From Fodinicurvata sediminis DSM 21159 (lineage in GTDB: Bacteria > Pseudomonadota > Alphaproteobacteria > Kiloniellales > DSM-21159), in assembly GCF_000420625.1 (NCBI RefSeq), contig NZ_ATVH01000016.1, forward strand, positions 1 through 64,000: a DNA stretch of 64,000 bases, given 5' to 3'. The position numbers were made by a program, and so were the translations under genes. Positions 1-8,132 of the stretch are shown here, one piece after another. The notes beneath the pieces are model-generated. The model made no database searches. It saw only the letters and a list, made by a program, of their open reading frames with translations, and was not told the origin of the DNA. The stretch's first letter is position 1. Each line of letters begins with the position of its first letter.

Positions 1-93
1 AGAGCCGTCGTAGACCACGACGTCGATAGGAAGCATGTGGAAGCGCGGCAACGCGTGAAGCTGAGCTTTACTAATCGCTCGATTGGCTTGATC
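1..93 (+). rRNA. rrl: 23S rRNA, 3' end (partial)
   Basis: The window opens inside the large-subunit rRNA. The stretch around 37-90 (GTGGAAGCGCGGCAACGCGT, then GAAGCTGAGC and CTAATCGCTCGATTGGCTTG) matches the conserved helix and tail that close bacterial 23S rRNA. The exact 3' end is estimated at about 90-95. The 5S gene follows after about 140 bp, the normal order of an rRNA operon. Only the last part of the gene is present. Confidence 0.93.
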
Positions 94-235
94 AATCAAA
101 AGCTACCGACCGGCCCCACCGCGCACAGCAGCAAGGCAAAAGCTGCCAGGCGCGCGAAGGCCCCAACAAAAGGCTCCAAAGCCCGAGTGACGAAAAGATC
201 CAAAACGAAACGTGCACAACCTTGCGGTTTTCGAC

Positions 236-354
236 GACCTGGTGGTTAGGGCGGGGGTCCAAACACCCGATCCCATCCCGAACTCGGCCGTGAAAACCCC
301 CAGCGCCGATGGTACTGCGTCTCAAGACGTGGGAGAGTAGGTCGCCGCCAGGTC
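236..354 (+). rRNA. rrf: 5S rRNA
   Basis: A 119-nt segment whose ends pair (GACCTGGTGG with CCGCCAGGTC). It holds the conserved 5S core CCCGATCCCATCCCGAACTC and the GGGAGAGTAGGTCGCCGCC loop near the 3' end. It lies downstream of the 23S gene and upstream of tRNA-fMet. Ends are set from the terminal stem and may be off by one or two bases. Confidence 0.95.
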
Positions 355-430
355 TTCCAAAACCGCAAGAAACAAAAAGAACCCTCACCGCAATAAACCA
401 ACACCACACATACCTAAACACACCCACTAA

Positions 431-510
<80 letters not shown>

Positions 511-512
511 AC

Positions 513-548
513 ACAAAGCCCCGCAGGCGCCAAGCCGCGGGGCTTTGT
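513..548 (+). terminator. Rho-independent terminator of the rRNA operon
   Basis: Perfect 12-bp stem ACAAAGCCCCGC / GCGGGGCTTTGT with a 12-nt loop, followed by a T-rich stretch (GTGTTTTGGGTGTTTGTTTT). It starts six bases after the tRNA CCA and should end the rrn-tRNA transcript. Confidence 0.9.
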
Positions 549-735
549 GTGTTTTGGGTGTTTGTTTTGACTGACATAAAGCAGAAAATTGGCCTGCTTG
601 AAGGGGCGGAATTGGATCGGTTCGGCATGCCAATTCTATGGTAATGCTCGGTCTTATCACTTCTGAGGGGCTGTCCCTCATCATCTTTGAGGAAAGTGTT
701 TTGGTGAATATAAGTAAGCTGCGGCCCGGCTATGA

Positions 736-1710
736 ATGCTGGCTGTGCCCCAACAATTTCGTTGCGGCAGGAGGTCAGTTGCGCCGGCTGACGTTCGAGC
801 GGTGAGTGCCGGTCTCGAGTCCCGCGCAGATACGGCCGAGCCGCTGGGCGCCCGCGCCCTGCTGCTGTTGGTCGCGCTCGTGTGGGGCGTGAACTTCGTG
901 GCGACCAGCTTCGCGCTGCAGGGCTTTTCTCTCTGGACCTTCCGCACGCTTTCCTTCCTTGTCGGTGGGCTCCTGCTGCTGCCCCTGGCGCGCATACTCG
1001 GCGCTGACCTGCGTGTCCCCTCTGCGCGCGACAAGCTGCACCTGATCGTCTCGGGCATGTTTGCCTGCGGCGGGTTCGGCGCGCTGTCGGCCCTTGCGAT
1101 CCAGCTGACCGCGACCGGCCGGGTCGCGATCTGCATCTATACCATGCCCATATGGGTCGTCCTGCTGGCGCGCATCGCGCTGAAAGAGGCGCTGACGCCG
1201 GCACGTACCTTGTCCCTGACGCTCTGTTGTCTGGGGCTGCTCATTCTGCTTTGGCCACTGTTGCAGGCCGGGGTCTCCCTGGGGGCACTGGCTGCCATCG
1301 GCGGCGCCATAAGCTGGGCGATCGGCATCGTCTATCTGAAATGGGCGCGAATCGCGGCGCATCCCCTGACCGTCGCCGTCTATCAGATCTTTGCCGGTGC
1401 CTTGGTGTCCGCCTTGGGTATGCTCGTGGCCGGAGAAGGTTTCGAGGGCCCTATCGGCCTTCAGTCCTGGTTCGGCCTGCTCTACGGTGTCGTGTGCGGC
1501 ACCGCGCTGGGGTATCTGTTGTGGTTCCGGGTCCTGGGGCGCCTGCCGGCCGGGACGGCCGGTCTTGGCGTGCTGCTGGTGCCGGTCTTTGGCGTGGTGG
1601 CTTCGGCCATTCTGTTGGGCGAGCGGCCCACACCGGCGGACCTGGTGGGCTTCGTGCTGATCCTGGCGGCTGCCCTGGTGGCCCTACGGGCACCGGTTCG
1701 CACTGCATGA
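736..1710 (+). CDS. EamA-family (DMT superfamily) transporter
   Basis: Inner-membrane permease of the drug/metabolite transporter superfamily, about 300 residues of very hydrophobic sequence compatible with ten helices in two EamA repeats (about residues 35-165 and 180-320). The opening helix contains LVWGVNF, and the second repeat ends with LLGERPTPADLVGFVLI, the usual close of an EamA domain. The substrate cannot be read from sequence. The start is uncertain: GTG at 802 would remove 22 non-membrane residues, and the AGGAGG at 769-774 fits neither start well. It is the first protein gene after the rRNA terminator and is followed by the lyase at 1775 on the same strand. Confidence 0.85.
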   Translation: MLAVPQQFRCGRRSVAPADVRAVSAGLESRADTAEPLGARALLLLVALVWGVNFVATSFALQGFSLWTFRTLSFLVGGLLLLPLARILGADLRVPSARDKLHLIVSGMFACGGFGALSALAIQLTATGRVAICIYTMPIWVVLLARIALKEALTPARTLSLTLCCLGLLILLWPLLQAGVSLGALAAIGGAISWAIGIVYLKWARIAAHPLTVAVYQIFAGALVSALGMLVAGEGFEGPIGLQSWFGLLYGVVCGTALGYLLWFRVLGRLPAGTAGLGVLLVPVFGVVASAILLGERPTPADLVGFVLILAAALVALRAPVRTA

Positions 1711-1735
1711 AATGAGGACCTGCATGAGTTCAGGG

Positions 1736-1765
1736 CCCCATGACTTCCCGCCCCATGACTTCAGG
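1736..1765 (+). repeat. Tandem 15-bp repeat before the lyase start
   Basis: CCCCATGACTTC occurs at 1736-1747 and again at 1751-1762, a 15-bp tandem period. The repeat lies between the DMT stop and the ribosome binding site AGGGAGAG (1763-1770) of the next gene. It creates extra ATG codons, but the real start at 1775 is the one with the ribosome site. It may be simple replication slippage. Confidence 0.7.
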
Positions 1766-1774
1766 GAGAGACAA

Positions 1775-2617
1775 ATGACAGACCAGCGAAGCAAGTTCGA
1801 GCAGTTCAGGACGTTGCATCAGCGCCCATCCAGCTTCGTCATCCCCAATCCCTGGGATGCAGGTTCGGCGCGCCTTCTGACCAGCCTGGGGTTCGAGGCG
1901 CTCGCCACCACAAGTGCGGGCTATGCTTTCGCTAAAGGCAAGCGGGATTCGCTGTCAGCGCTCGGCCGGTCCGAGATGCTGGACAACGCCGCCGAGATCG
2001 TTGCAGCCACCCATCTTCCGGTTTCGGCCGATCTGGGCGACGGCTTCGGCGCAGATCCGGAGACCTGCGCCGAGACGATCCGGCGTGCCGCCGACGTCGG
2101 CCTTGTCGGCGGGTCGATCGAGGATGCGACGGGCAATCCAGACGAGCCGGTGTATGAATTTTCGCAGGCCGTCGATCGCGTTCGCGCCGCGGCGGACGCG
2201 GCGCAGGGGCTGCCCTTCCTTCTGACCGCGCGCGCCGAGAATCATCTCTATGGACGCGACGACCTGGACGAAACGATCTGGCGCCTCCAGGCCTTCGAGG
2301 CGGCGGGGGCGGATGTCCTCTATGCGCCCGGCCTTCCCGACCTCGACGCGATTCGGAGCGTTTGCGCCTCGGTCTCGAAGCCGGTCAATGTCGTGATGGG
2401 ACTCAAGGGCTCGGTCTATTCGGTGGCGGAGCTGGAGGAGGCAGGGGTGCGCCGCATCAGCGTGGGCGGGTCGATGGCGCGGGCGGCCTTTGGTGCCCTG
2501 ATGCGGGCGGCACGAGAGGTGAAGGAGGCCGGGACCTTCACCTATGCGGCCGATGCCCTGCCCGGTGGGGAGATCGCCGCGCTGATGACGGACAGCCCGC
2601 TGGACAGCCGGACATGA
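1775..2617 (+). CDS. Isocitrate lyase/PEP mutase family protein
   Basis: Cytoplasmic TIM-barrel enzyme of the PEP mutase/isocitrate lyase superfamily, which makes or breaks C-C or C-P bonds next to a carboxylate with Mg2+. About 280 aa. It begins FVIPNPWDAGSARLL, a family opening, and has the Mg-binding strand DLGDGFG and the barrel strand SIEDATG. The KKCGH catalytic loop of true isocitrate lyase is not seen, so it belongs to the broad group annotated as oxaloacetate decarboxylase or carboxy-PEP mutase-like. ATG 1775 is preferred over 1712 because AGGGAGAG lies just upstream. The reaction is unknown. Confidence 0.85.
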   Translation: MTDQRSKFEQFRTLHQRPSSFVIPNPWDAGSARLLTSLGFEALATTSAGYAFAKGKRDSLSALGRSEMLDNAAEIVAATHLPVSADLGDGFGADPETCAETIRRAADVGLVGGSIEDATGNPDEPVYEFSQAVDRVRAAADAAQGLPFLLTARAENHLYGRDDLDETIWRLQAFEAAGADVLYAPGLPDLDAIRSVCASVSKPVNVVMGLKGSVYSVAELEEAGVRRISVGGSMARAAFGALMRAAREVKEAGTFTYAADALPGGEIAALMTDSPLDSRT

Positions 2618-2621
2618 CCTG

Positions 2622-2698
2622 CTTGCGCGCAGCCCTTCATCGCTAAAGCGCGGGATATTGCCGCCGACCCGGCTTCACCCTGCTGGGGTGCGCGCAAG
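2622..2698. repeat. Long-loop inverted repeat between convergent genes
   Basis: CTTGCGCGCA at 2622-2631 is the exact reverse complement of TGCGCGCAAG at 2689-2698, and flanking C/G runs extend the pairing. It lies between the plus-strand lyase stop (2617) and the minus-strand stop at 2722. It could form a stem that ends both transcripts, but there is no T tract and the loop is 57 nt. Confidence 0.4.
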
Positions 2699-2721
2699 GG
2701 GCATGCGCAGGGCAAGACGGC

Positions 2722-4215
2722 CTACTCGCGCTGTTGGACCGTGACGTTGTGCAGAGTCCATTCGCCGCCGGCATTGATCAGCGAGAAGCCGTCGAAGCCG
2801 CCGGAGAAGGCCCTGTCCCTGGCCTGAAGCACGACGTTGCCGTTGGCGGTAATCGTCATCAGGCCGTTATCCTGACGTTCCCAATCCAGGGACAGCGTCT
2901 GGTCATCGGACAGGGGGAGGTCCGTGCTGTCCAGCACCACTTGGTCGTCATCCGTTATGCGCAGCAGCGCCAGGGGTTCGGCATTGCCCTGGAGATAGGC
3001 CAGGCGGTAGCCATGCCCGAGCTGTCTTCCGCGATAGGGCCCGATATTGATCTGGCCGCCGGCGAAGTCACGCCCGGAGAGTTCCGCTGTGATCCGGAAG
3101 CTGTCGGACATGGAGACCGAAGTCTGGGCCGCGGCCACCTCGTTCTGGGATGGCAGGCGGAGGCCCAGTTCCCGTTCCAGAACCGTCCCCAGAATGTCCA
3201 GGCCGGTTCCCTGGACGGTTTCCCGGCGAGGCTGGGCCATTCGGCTGGTCAATCCGCCATTGCTGACCGAAAAGTCGCCGCGGGCGATCTGCCAGCGCGG
3301 ATTGGCGGTGTAATTGCCGTCCTGGAAATCATCGGACAGCAGGGTGGTAAACGCGGTCTGGCCTTCATCCTGGTCATCCTGGCTGTCCCTGTCCTCGCTC
3401 CAGTCACTGTCCTCGTCCCGGTCGCTGTCCTCGTCGCGGGGGTCTTCCTGCAGGCGGGCGAGCAGTTCGGCCGAGACACGCCCGGTCGGTTCCATGCCGG
3501 CATCGGATTGATAGGTGCGGATGGCGGTTCGGGTCTTCGGCCCAAGGACGCCATCGGCGGGGCCGGCGTCGTAGCCGCGGTCATTCAAGCCCTGCTGCAC
3601 ATCGGCAATGTCCCGGCTGGTCAGGTCATCGCTGTCCTCGCGCTCGCCCGTGGCACGCAGGTCCTCGAGCAGTTCGGAAGAGGGGCGGCCGGTGACGAGG
3701 TAACCGCGGTCGCTTTCATAGGCCCGGATCGCCTCGCGTGTCGCTTGGTCCATCTCGCCCGAAACCGCGGGAATGCGATAATCGCGCTGACGCAGTTCGG
3801 ACTGGATGGCGGCGATCATCTCCGCATCGTCGTTGCTGGCTGTGTCGTCCTCTTCTTCGGGCTGCTCGACGCGGCCGAAACGCTCCTCGACGCTTTCATT
3901 GATATGGTTCAGCAAGGATCGCGAGGGCTGCCCCGTCACAAGCAGGCCTTCATCGTCCTGATAGGTCTCGATCGCGGCCCGAGTCCGCGATCCCATAAGG
4001 CCATCCTCCGGACCGGCATTGTAACCCAGTCGGTTGAGCTTGGTCTGGATCTCCCTGACATCGCGCGATTGCGCGATCTGCACGGCACCTGCCTGGCTTG
4101 AAGCCGGCTGTACCAACAGGGAGCTGCGCTCGGAAGCCGCTGAGGCCGCCCCAGGCATTGCCGTGGTGGCCAAAAGAATGGCGACGAGTGCTGTTGAATG
4201 CCGCTTGGGGATCAT
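2722..4215 (-). CDS. Exported protein with three peptidoglycan-binding (PG_binding_1) repeats
   Basis: A 497-aa secreted protein. The start ATG at 4215 follows a perfect AGGAGG (4225-4230, nine bases away), and a Sec signal peptide follows (residues 1-26, ending GAASA). Three PG_binding_1 domains lie at about 50-105, 132-190 and 200-255, each with an IQxxLxxRGY motif, a G-x-x-D/M-G turn and TRxAIxxYQ. An extremely acidic linker (about 257-285, nearly all D/E/S/R) joins them to a C-terminal domain of about 200 aa rich in beta structure (DDFQDGNYTANPRW), which resembles a LamG/concanavalin-like carbohydrate fold. The likely role is envelope or wall binding; no catalytic site was recognised. Reading the gene up to 4599 would add 128 residues with no coding character. 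Confidence 0.85.
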   Translation of the reverse strand: MIPKRHSTALVAILLATTAMPGAASAASERSSLLVQPASSQAGAVQIAQSRDVREIQTKLNRLGYNAGPEDGLMGSRTRAAIETYQDDEGLLVTGQPSRSLLNHINESVEERFGRVEQPEEEDDTASNDDAEMIAAIQSELRQRDYRIPAVSGEMDQATREAIRAYESDRGYLVTGRPSSELLEDLRATGEREDSDDLTSRDIADVQQGLNDRGYDAGPADGVLGPKTRTAIRTYQSDAGMEPTGRVSAELLARLQEDPRDEDSDRDEDSDWSEDRDSQDDQDEGQTAFTTLLSDDFQDGNYTANPRWQIARGDFSVSNGGLTSRMAQPRRETVQGTGLDILGTVLERELGLRLPSQNEVAAAQTSVSMSDSFRITAELSGRDFAGGQINIGPYRGRQLGHGYRLAYLQGNAEPLALLRITDDDQVVLDSTDLPLSDDQTLSLDWERQDNGLMTITANGNVVLQARDRAFSGGFDGFSLINAGGEWTLHNVTVQQRE

Positions 4216-4242
4216 TGCCGAATTCCTCCTTATTATATCAAA

Positions 4243-4274
4243 TGTACAGGCATGAATATCGCAACTGTACAGGC
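4243..4274 (-). promoter_or_regulatory. Two direct GCCTGTACA boxes upstream of the PG-binding protein
   Basis: TGTACAGGC occurs at 4243-4251 and 4266-4274 (GCCTGTACA read toward the gene). Spacing is 23 bp, about two helical turns, and the boxes sit directly upstream of the ribosome binding site. Each contains the palindrome TGTACA. Tandem placement suggests an activator or repressor binding as two dimers. The binding protein is unknown. Confidence 0.45.
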
Positions 4275-4510
4275 CTACAGATGACCATTCTTGGCTCAAA
4301 TACAATGAGGAAGGCTGGTCGCTTCCCAGCCGATGCAGTGTGATATCTTCGTGACTGAATGAGTACTTGTTCGGTCTTGTTGCGATATTGGCCGGAGGAT
4401 TCCGGTTTTGTTGCTGTTTTGTGTCCGTGAAGGTGCGCCTTGCGAAAGGGAAGATAGGCTTTCTTGCGTTTGTGCGTGCTATACAGGAGGCAAAGGGAAA
4501 TATCCTGGCG

Positions 4511-4858
4511 TCACCAGTCAGACGGCTTCCCGCTTGCCTCTTGCCGCTCCTGAGCCCAATGCTCCATGGCCTGCAGAATAGGTTCGAGGCTGCGCCCAAG
4601 CGGTGTGAGTGAATAATCCACGCGGGGCGGGATCTCGACGTAGTCGTGTCGAATCACGAGGCCGTCCGCCTCCATCTCCCGGAGCGTTTTTGCCAGGGTG
4701 CGGTGGGTTATCGCGCCGAGCCGCCGCTGCAACTCATTGAATCGCATTGGGCCTTCGAGCAGCCAGTATATGATCATCGGACGCCATTTTCCGCCGAGGA
4801 ACTCCAGCGTGGTCTCGGCTGGACAGCTGGGCCGGTTGGATGCGCGCTGTTCGCCCAT
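4511..4858 (-). CDS. HxlR-family winged-helix transcriptional regulator
   Basis: A 115-aa DNA-binding protein that fills the single HxlR domain. It has the signature LEFLGGKWRPMIIYWLLEGPM followed by RFNELQR, THRTLAKTLREMEADGLV and the wing ending VDYSLTPLGRSL. It is divergent from the pirin gene with about 115 bp between them. HxlR regulators often control a divergent redox or detoxification gene, so pirin is the likely target. Only one cysteine (CPAE, residue 12) is near the N terminus, the position used as a redox switch in several relatives. Confidence 0.9.
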   Translation of the reverse strand: MGEQRASNRPSCPAETTLEFLGGKWRPMIIYWLLEGPMRFNELQRRLGAITHRTLAKTLREMEADGLVIRHDYVEIPPRVDYSLTPLGRSLEPILQAMEHWAQERQEASGKPSDW

Positions 4859-4974
4859 TTCCAGTATCCTTTGGGAGCGTACTTGCAGAAGGTTTATAGG
4901 ACCCCATTGTTAAGGCAACTGTAAAGACTGTCTGGCAAGCAAAGAGGCGCTTGCTTGAGTTGAGAGGTATACCC

Positions 4975-5838
4975 ATGAAGACTCTACGCAACACCATCCA
5001 ACCCCCGGCCGGCCATTGGGTCGGTGACGGGTTTCCCGTGCGATCGCTCTTCAGCTATCATGGCGATACGGAAGCCATCAGTCCTTTCCTGCTGTTCGAC
5101 TATGCTGGCCCTCATGTCTTCGAGCCGAAGGCCGGGCCGCCACGTGGCGTGGGCGCGCATCCGCACCGCGGCTTCGAGACCGTGACCATCGTCTATGACG
5201 GCGAGGTCAGCCACCAGGATTCGAGTGGCGGCGGCGGTACGATCGGCCCGGGCGATGTGCAGTGGATGACCGCCGGTGGAGGCATCATCCACGAAGAGTT
5301 CCATTCGAAAGGCTATTCGAAAAGCGGCGGTCCGTTCCGCATGGTCCAGCTGTGGGTCAACCTGCCGGCAAAGGACAAGGGTGTGGCGCCAGCCTATCAG
5401 GCGATCACCGACGATACCATTCCGGCTGTCCCCCTTGATGGCGGAAAAGCACGGATCATCGCGGGGATGTTTGGTGAGACGGATGGCCCGGCACGGACCT
5501 TTACGCCGATCAACCTGTGGGATGTAAGGCTCGACGCCGGTTCCGAGACTTTCTTGCCCTTGCCGGACGGTCACAACAGCATGATCGCGGTCCTGTCCGG
5601 CCATGTCATGATCGAGGGAAAAGCTTTCGGTGAAGCCGAGATCGCGCATCTCTCGACGGAGGGCGAGGGCGTTCGGTTGCAGGCCGATGGCGAGTCCATG
5701 ATCCTGGTCCTGACCGGTGCGCCGATCGACGAACCTGTCTTCGGTTACGGCCCTTTCGTGATGACCAGCAAGGCCGAGATCCGTGAAGCGATCGAGGATT
5801 TCCAGAGCGGCCGCTTCGGCCAGATGCCCGCCAACTGA
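4975..5838 (+). CDS. Pirin family protein
   Basis: A 287-aa bicupin. The N-terminal cupin carries the metal-site motifs HPHRGFETVT (about residues 56-65) and GGIIHEE (about 102-108), which supply the His and Glu ligands of pirin iron sites. The C-terminal cupin spans about 175-280. Some bacterial pirins act as quercetin 2,3-dioxygenases and others bind proteins; the sequence does not decide. ATG 4975 follows a GAGAGG ribosome site; a TTG at 4951 is a less likely start. It is divergent from the HxlR regulator. Confidence 0.92.
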   Translation: MKTLRNTIQPPAGHWVGDGFPVRSLFSYHGDTEAISPFLLFDYAGPHVFEPKAGPPRGVGAHPHRGFETVTIVYDGEVSHQDSSGGGGTIGPGDVQWMTAGGGIIHEEFHSKGYSKSGGPFRMVQLWVNLPAKDKGVAPAYQAITDDTIPAVPLDGGKARIIAGMFGETDGPARTFTPINLWDVRLDAGSETFLPLPDGHNSMIAVLSGHVMIEGKAFGEAEIAHLSTEGEGVRLQADGESMILVLTGAPIDEPVFGYGPFVMTSKAEIREAIEDFQSGRFGQMPAN

Positions 5839-5951
5839 GGGCCGAGGGGCACAGCCGGGTTTCGGATGCGCGGAGCCTGGCTGCGCTTTCTGCTCCATTC
5901 CTGTGCGGCGGGGGGCAGGGGCGAAAATCGCGTGCTGGTCCAGATATGACT

Positions 5952-6012
5952 GGGGCTTCGACGTACGGCTTGTAGCAAGCTTGTCTTGACGCTCTGTCGA
6001 GACCGGAGCCCC
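5952..6012. ncRNA. Candidate structured RNA, compact three-way junction
   Basis: An outer stem GGGGCT (5952-5957) / AGCCCC (6007-6012) encloses two adjacent hairpins: GCTTG-TAG-CAAGC (5968-5980) and GTCTTGAC-GCTCT-GTCGAGAC (5983-6003, one U.G wobble on the plus strand). The 61-nt element lies in the 285-bp gap between pirin and hipB, away from both genes, and no ORF covers it convincingly. It has no T tract, so a plain terminator is unlikely. I do not recognise the family; it could equally be a tRNA-like relic or chance pairing. Confidence 0.3.
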
Positions 6013-6081
6013 AAATTCCGATTATTTCATACCCTCGACTATCTCGGATGGGCTCTTCTAGTGTTTGCTAAAATAGCGTTC

Positions 6082-6143
6082 ATGGTATGGGAATTCATGA
6101 TCCATACCATAAAGGCTATTTAGATGCGTGATGGTATGATACC
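6082..6143 (+). promoter_or_regulatory. hipBA operator region (GGTAT palindromes)
   Basis: ATGGTATGG (6082-6090) and CCATACCAT (6102-6110) form a perfect 9-bp inverted repeat with an 11-bp spacer. A second palindrome, GGTAT-G-ATACC, lies at 6133-6143 just inside the hipB reading frame. HipB dimers are known to bind paired palindromes in their own promoter, so these are the likely autoregulatory sites. The second one overlapping the coding start would block initiation. Confidence 0.6.
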
Positions 6144-6543
6144 CTTTAATGCATGGATTCTGGAATTTGATGAATTAAAAGCTATGCAACCCCTTCGCTT
6201 GAAGAGCCTGCCGGAAACGATCCGGCGCGAAATCAGACGCGCACGGCTTGAGCACGCGTGGAGCCAGCTTGAGCTCGGAGAGAAAGTGGGGCTCGCCCAG
6301 CGCCATATTTCCGGTATAGAGACCGGCAAGATTGCGCCGCGCTACGACACGCTGATCGAGATTCTTCGCATGCTCGATCTGGATCTGGTGCTTGTTCCCA
6401 GAGAGCTTGTGCCTGCGGTGCAAGCGCTCATCCGGGATTATCGCAATCAAGAGGGCCAGGACATCACCGGCGAGCGCTCACTTTATGCCGTCAGTGATCA
6501 CGATGATGAGCAAGAGCATCAGCAAGGCTTCCGCGATGAATGA
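6124..6543 (+). CDS. hipB: HipB-type antitoxin / XRE transcriptional regulator
   Basis: A 139-aa helix-turn-helix protein. The XRE domain is at about residues 30-85, with SQLELGEKVGLAQRHISGIE as the HTH and APRYDTLIEILRMLDLDL as the closing helices. The protein should bind the palindromes upstream and hold the HipA kinase inactive. Start 6124 has AAAGG eight bases upstream; ATG 6184 is an alternative that would free the second palindrome from the coding region. It overlaps hipA by 8 bp, so the two are translationally coupled. The tail after residue 95 is longer than in E. coli HipB. Confidence 0.85.
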   Translation: MRDGMIPFNAWILEFDELKAMQPLRLKSLPETIRREIRRARLEHAWSQLELGEKVGLAQRHISGIETGKIAPRYDTLIEILRMLDLDLVLVPRELVPAVQALIRDYRNQEGQDITGERSLYAVSDHDDEQEHQQGFRDE

Positions 6544-7789
6544 GCGGAGAAAGCATGAGCCGTCAGCTCTGGTTGTTTATCTGTACGGCCGGCGCGTCGG
6601 CATCATCACCCGCCTGGCAGGTGAGCGGAATCTCTTCGCCTTCGATGAAGACTATATCGAGGATCCTGAGCGATCGACCTTGAGTCTGTCTTTCAAGACT
6701 CCATCCGACGGTGTTGTGACGGAGATACGCCCGGTCAACACGCGCGTGCCACCATTCTTTTCCAATCTACTTCCTGAAGGCCATCTCAGGGAGTACCTGT
6801 CTGCTCGTGCCGAGGTGAATCCGGAGCGTGAGTTCTTCCTTCTGAATGCTCTCGGCACCGACCTTCCAGGTGCCGTGACAATCGCCCCGACAGATGTCGA
6901 AGCTGCCCGGGGTGGTCATGGGCAAGTCGAGGCAACCGCTTACAAGCAAGCTGCCCATACCATGCGGTTTTCCCTCGCCGGCGTTCAGTTGAAATTCTCG
7001 GCCATCATGGAGGCTGCTGGCGGGCTTACGGTGCCCGCAAATGGAACCGGTGGTTCCTGGATCGTCAAGCTGCCGTCCGCACGATTCCCGGCCGTGCCGG
7101 TGAATGAATTCGTGATGATGGAGCTTGCCCGCCGTATCGGTATCCCTGTGCCGGAGGTAAAGCTGATCCCCCTTTCGGAGATTGCAGGTTTGCCGGCGGA
7201 TATCGGTGACATGGAAGGGCACGCGCTTGCGGTCGAGCGTTTTGATCGGCTGCCGGACGGCCGGCGGATTCACATTGAGGACTTTGCCCAGGTCTTCGGG
7301 TTGTTCCCGGAGCGCAAGTACGAACGCCGAAACTATGCCAACATTGCTGCCGTTCTCTGGGCGGAAGCAGGCGGGGAAGCCGTGAATGATTTCCTGCGCC
7401 GCCTGGTGTTTTCCGTGTTGATCGGAAATGCCGACATGCACCTGAAGAATTGGTCCCTGATGTACGCGGATGGCCGCACGCCAACGCTATCACCGGCTTA
7501 CGACTTCGTTGCCACACTGCCTTATCTGCCGAACGACAAGCTGGCTCTGAGCTTTGGCGGAAGCAAGGATATCCATGGTATCAGCCAGGAGCAGATACGT
7601 CGCTTTGCAGATCGCGCAGGTTTGGCTGTCAGTCCCTTGTGGCGTCTGGTCGAAGAGACGGTTCAGGAAACCATGGAGACTTGGCGCGAACACAGTGCCA
7701 AAGACCTGCTGCCGGACAGACTCCGAAGCAGCATCGATACGCACCTGCAGACAGTCGCCAAGTCCGTGGAGCCCACAGCGCGTGGGTGA
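6536..7789 (+). CDS. hipA: HipA-family serine/threonine kinase toxin
   Basis: 417-aa toxin kinase. The N-terminal subdomain (about 10-110) has VYLYGRRVGIITR and the FFSNLLPEG motif of HipA. The C-terminal kinase core contains GSWIVKLPS (ATP-binding lysine), VPVNEFVMMELARRIGI, the catalytic loop GNADMHLKNWSL with its Asp and Asn, and SPAYDFV as the metal-binding Asp. All catalytic motifs appear intact. HipA enzymes phosphorylate aminoacyl-tRNA synthetases (GltX in E. coli) and cause growth arrest; the substrate here is unknown. ATG 6536 overlaps the end of hipB. Confidence 0.92.
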   Translation: MNERRKHEPSALVVYLYGRRVGIITRLAGERNLFAFDEDYIEDPERSTLSLSFKTPSDGVVTEIRPVNTRVPPFFSNLLPEGHLREYLSARAEVNPEREFFLLNALGTDLPGAVTIAPTDVEAARGGHGQVEATAYKQAAHTMRFSLAGVQLKFSAIMEAAGGLTVPANGTGGSWIVKLPSARFPAVPVNEFVMMELARRIGIPVPEVKLIPLSEIAGLPADIGDMEGHALAVERFDRLPDGRRIHIEDFAQVFGLFPERKYERRNYANIAAVLWAEAGGEAVNDFLRRLVFSVLIGNADMHLKNWSLMYADGRTPTLSPAYDFVATLPYLPNDKLALSFGGSKDIHGISQEQIRRFADRAGLAVSPLWRLVEETVQETMETWREHSAKDLLPDRLRSSIDTHLQTVAKSVEPTARG

Positions 7790-8132
7790 GTTTCAGACTT
7801 GCTTCGTTCGGGGGTTCGGACTTGGCCAAGTCGTTAGCAGCAGGCATCCGATCCATTCTTGAGACTGGATTTATATCCTATGGTTGTCTCAGTTCGCTAT
7901 CGATGCTTCGATATGGTTTCATGAAGGTCTGCATTCGTTGCCGTTCCTTTCGCCCACTGGAGCCCTCATGAACTGCTTGTTTGAAGTGTGCATATCCACC
8001 TGTTTTTGGTTATGCTGGAATTCACCAAGTCATTGATGAATAGCCCACAAAGGCAAGCTGGTACTTGCATTAGTGGACCAGATTATCTGGTCCTTTGCAG
8101 AGGCCACTCACCAGAGTACAGGGAGGTCATTC
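7790..8132. other. Intergenic region between hipA and the sugar-acid island
   Basis: 343 bp without a convincing gene. It is more AT-rich than its surroundings. The only strong element is the 19-bp palindrome at 8075-8093 (separate entry). Short open frames here have no ribosome site or family resemblance. Confidence 0.6.
8075..8093 (+). promoter_or_regulatory. 19-bp perfect palindrome, probable GntR/FCD operator
   Basis: GGACCAGATTATCTGGTCC has perfect 9-bp arms around one T. It lies 39 bp before the start of the reductase gene at 8133, where a repressor would block transcription. FCD-type GntR regulators bind short palindromes of this kind, and one is encoded at 9999-10730. I did not find a second copy in the window, so assignment to that regulator is inference. 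Confidence 0.6.

Noticed and set aside
37-427. Small frames across the 23S end, spacer and 5S gene
   Set aside because: They lie in rRNA and spacer sequence and have no coding features.
2734-4101. 455-codon plus-strand frame opposite the peptidoglycan-binding protein
   Set aside because: The minus strand has a signal peptide, AGGAGG and three repeated domains, while this frame has no start signal or family resemblance.
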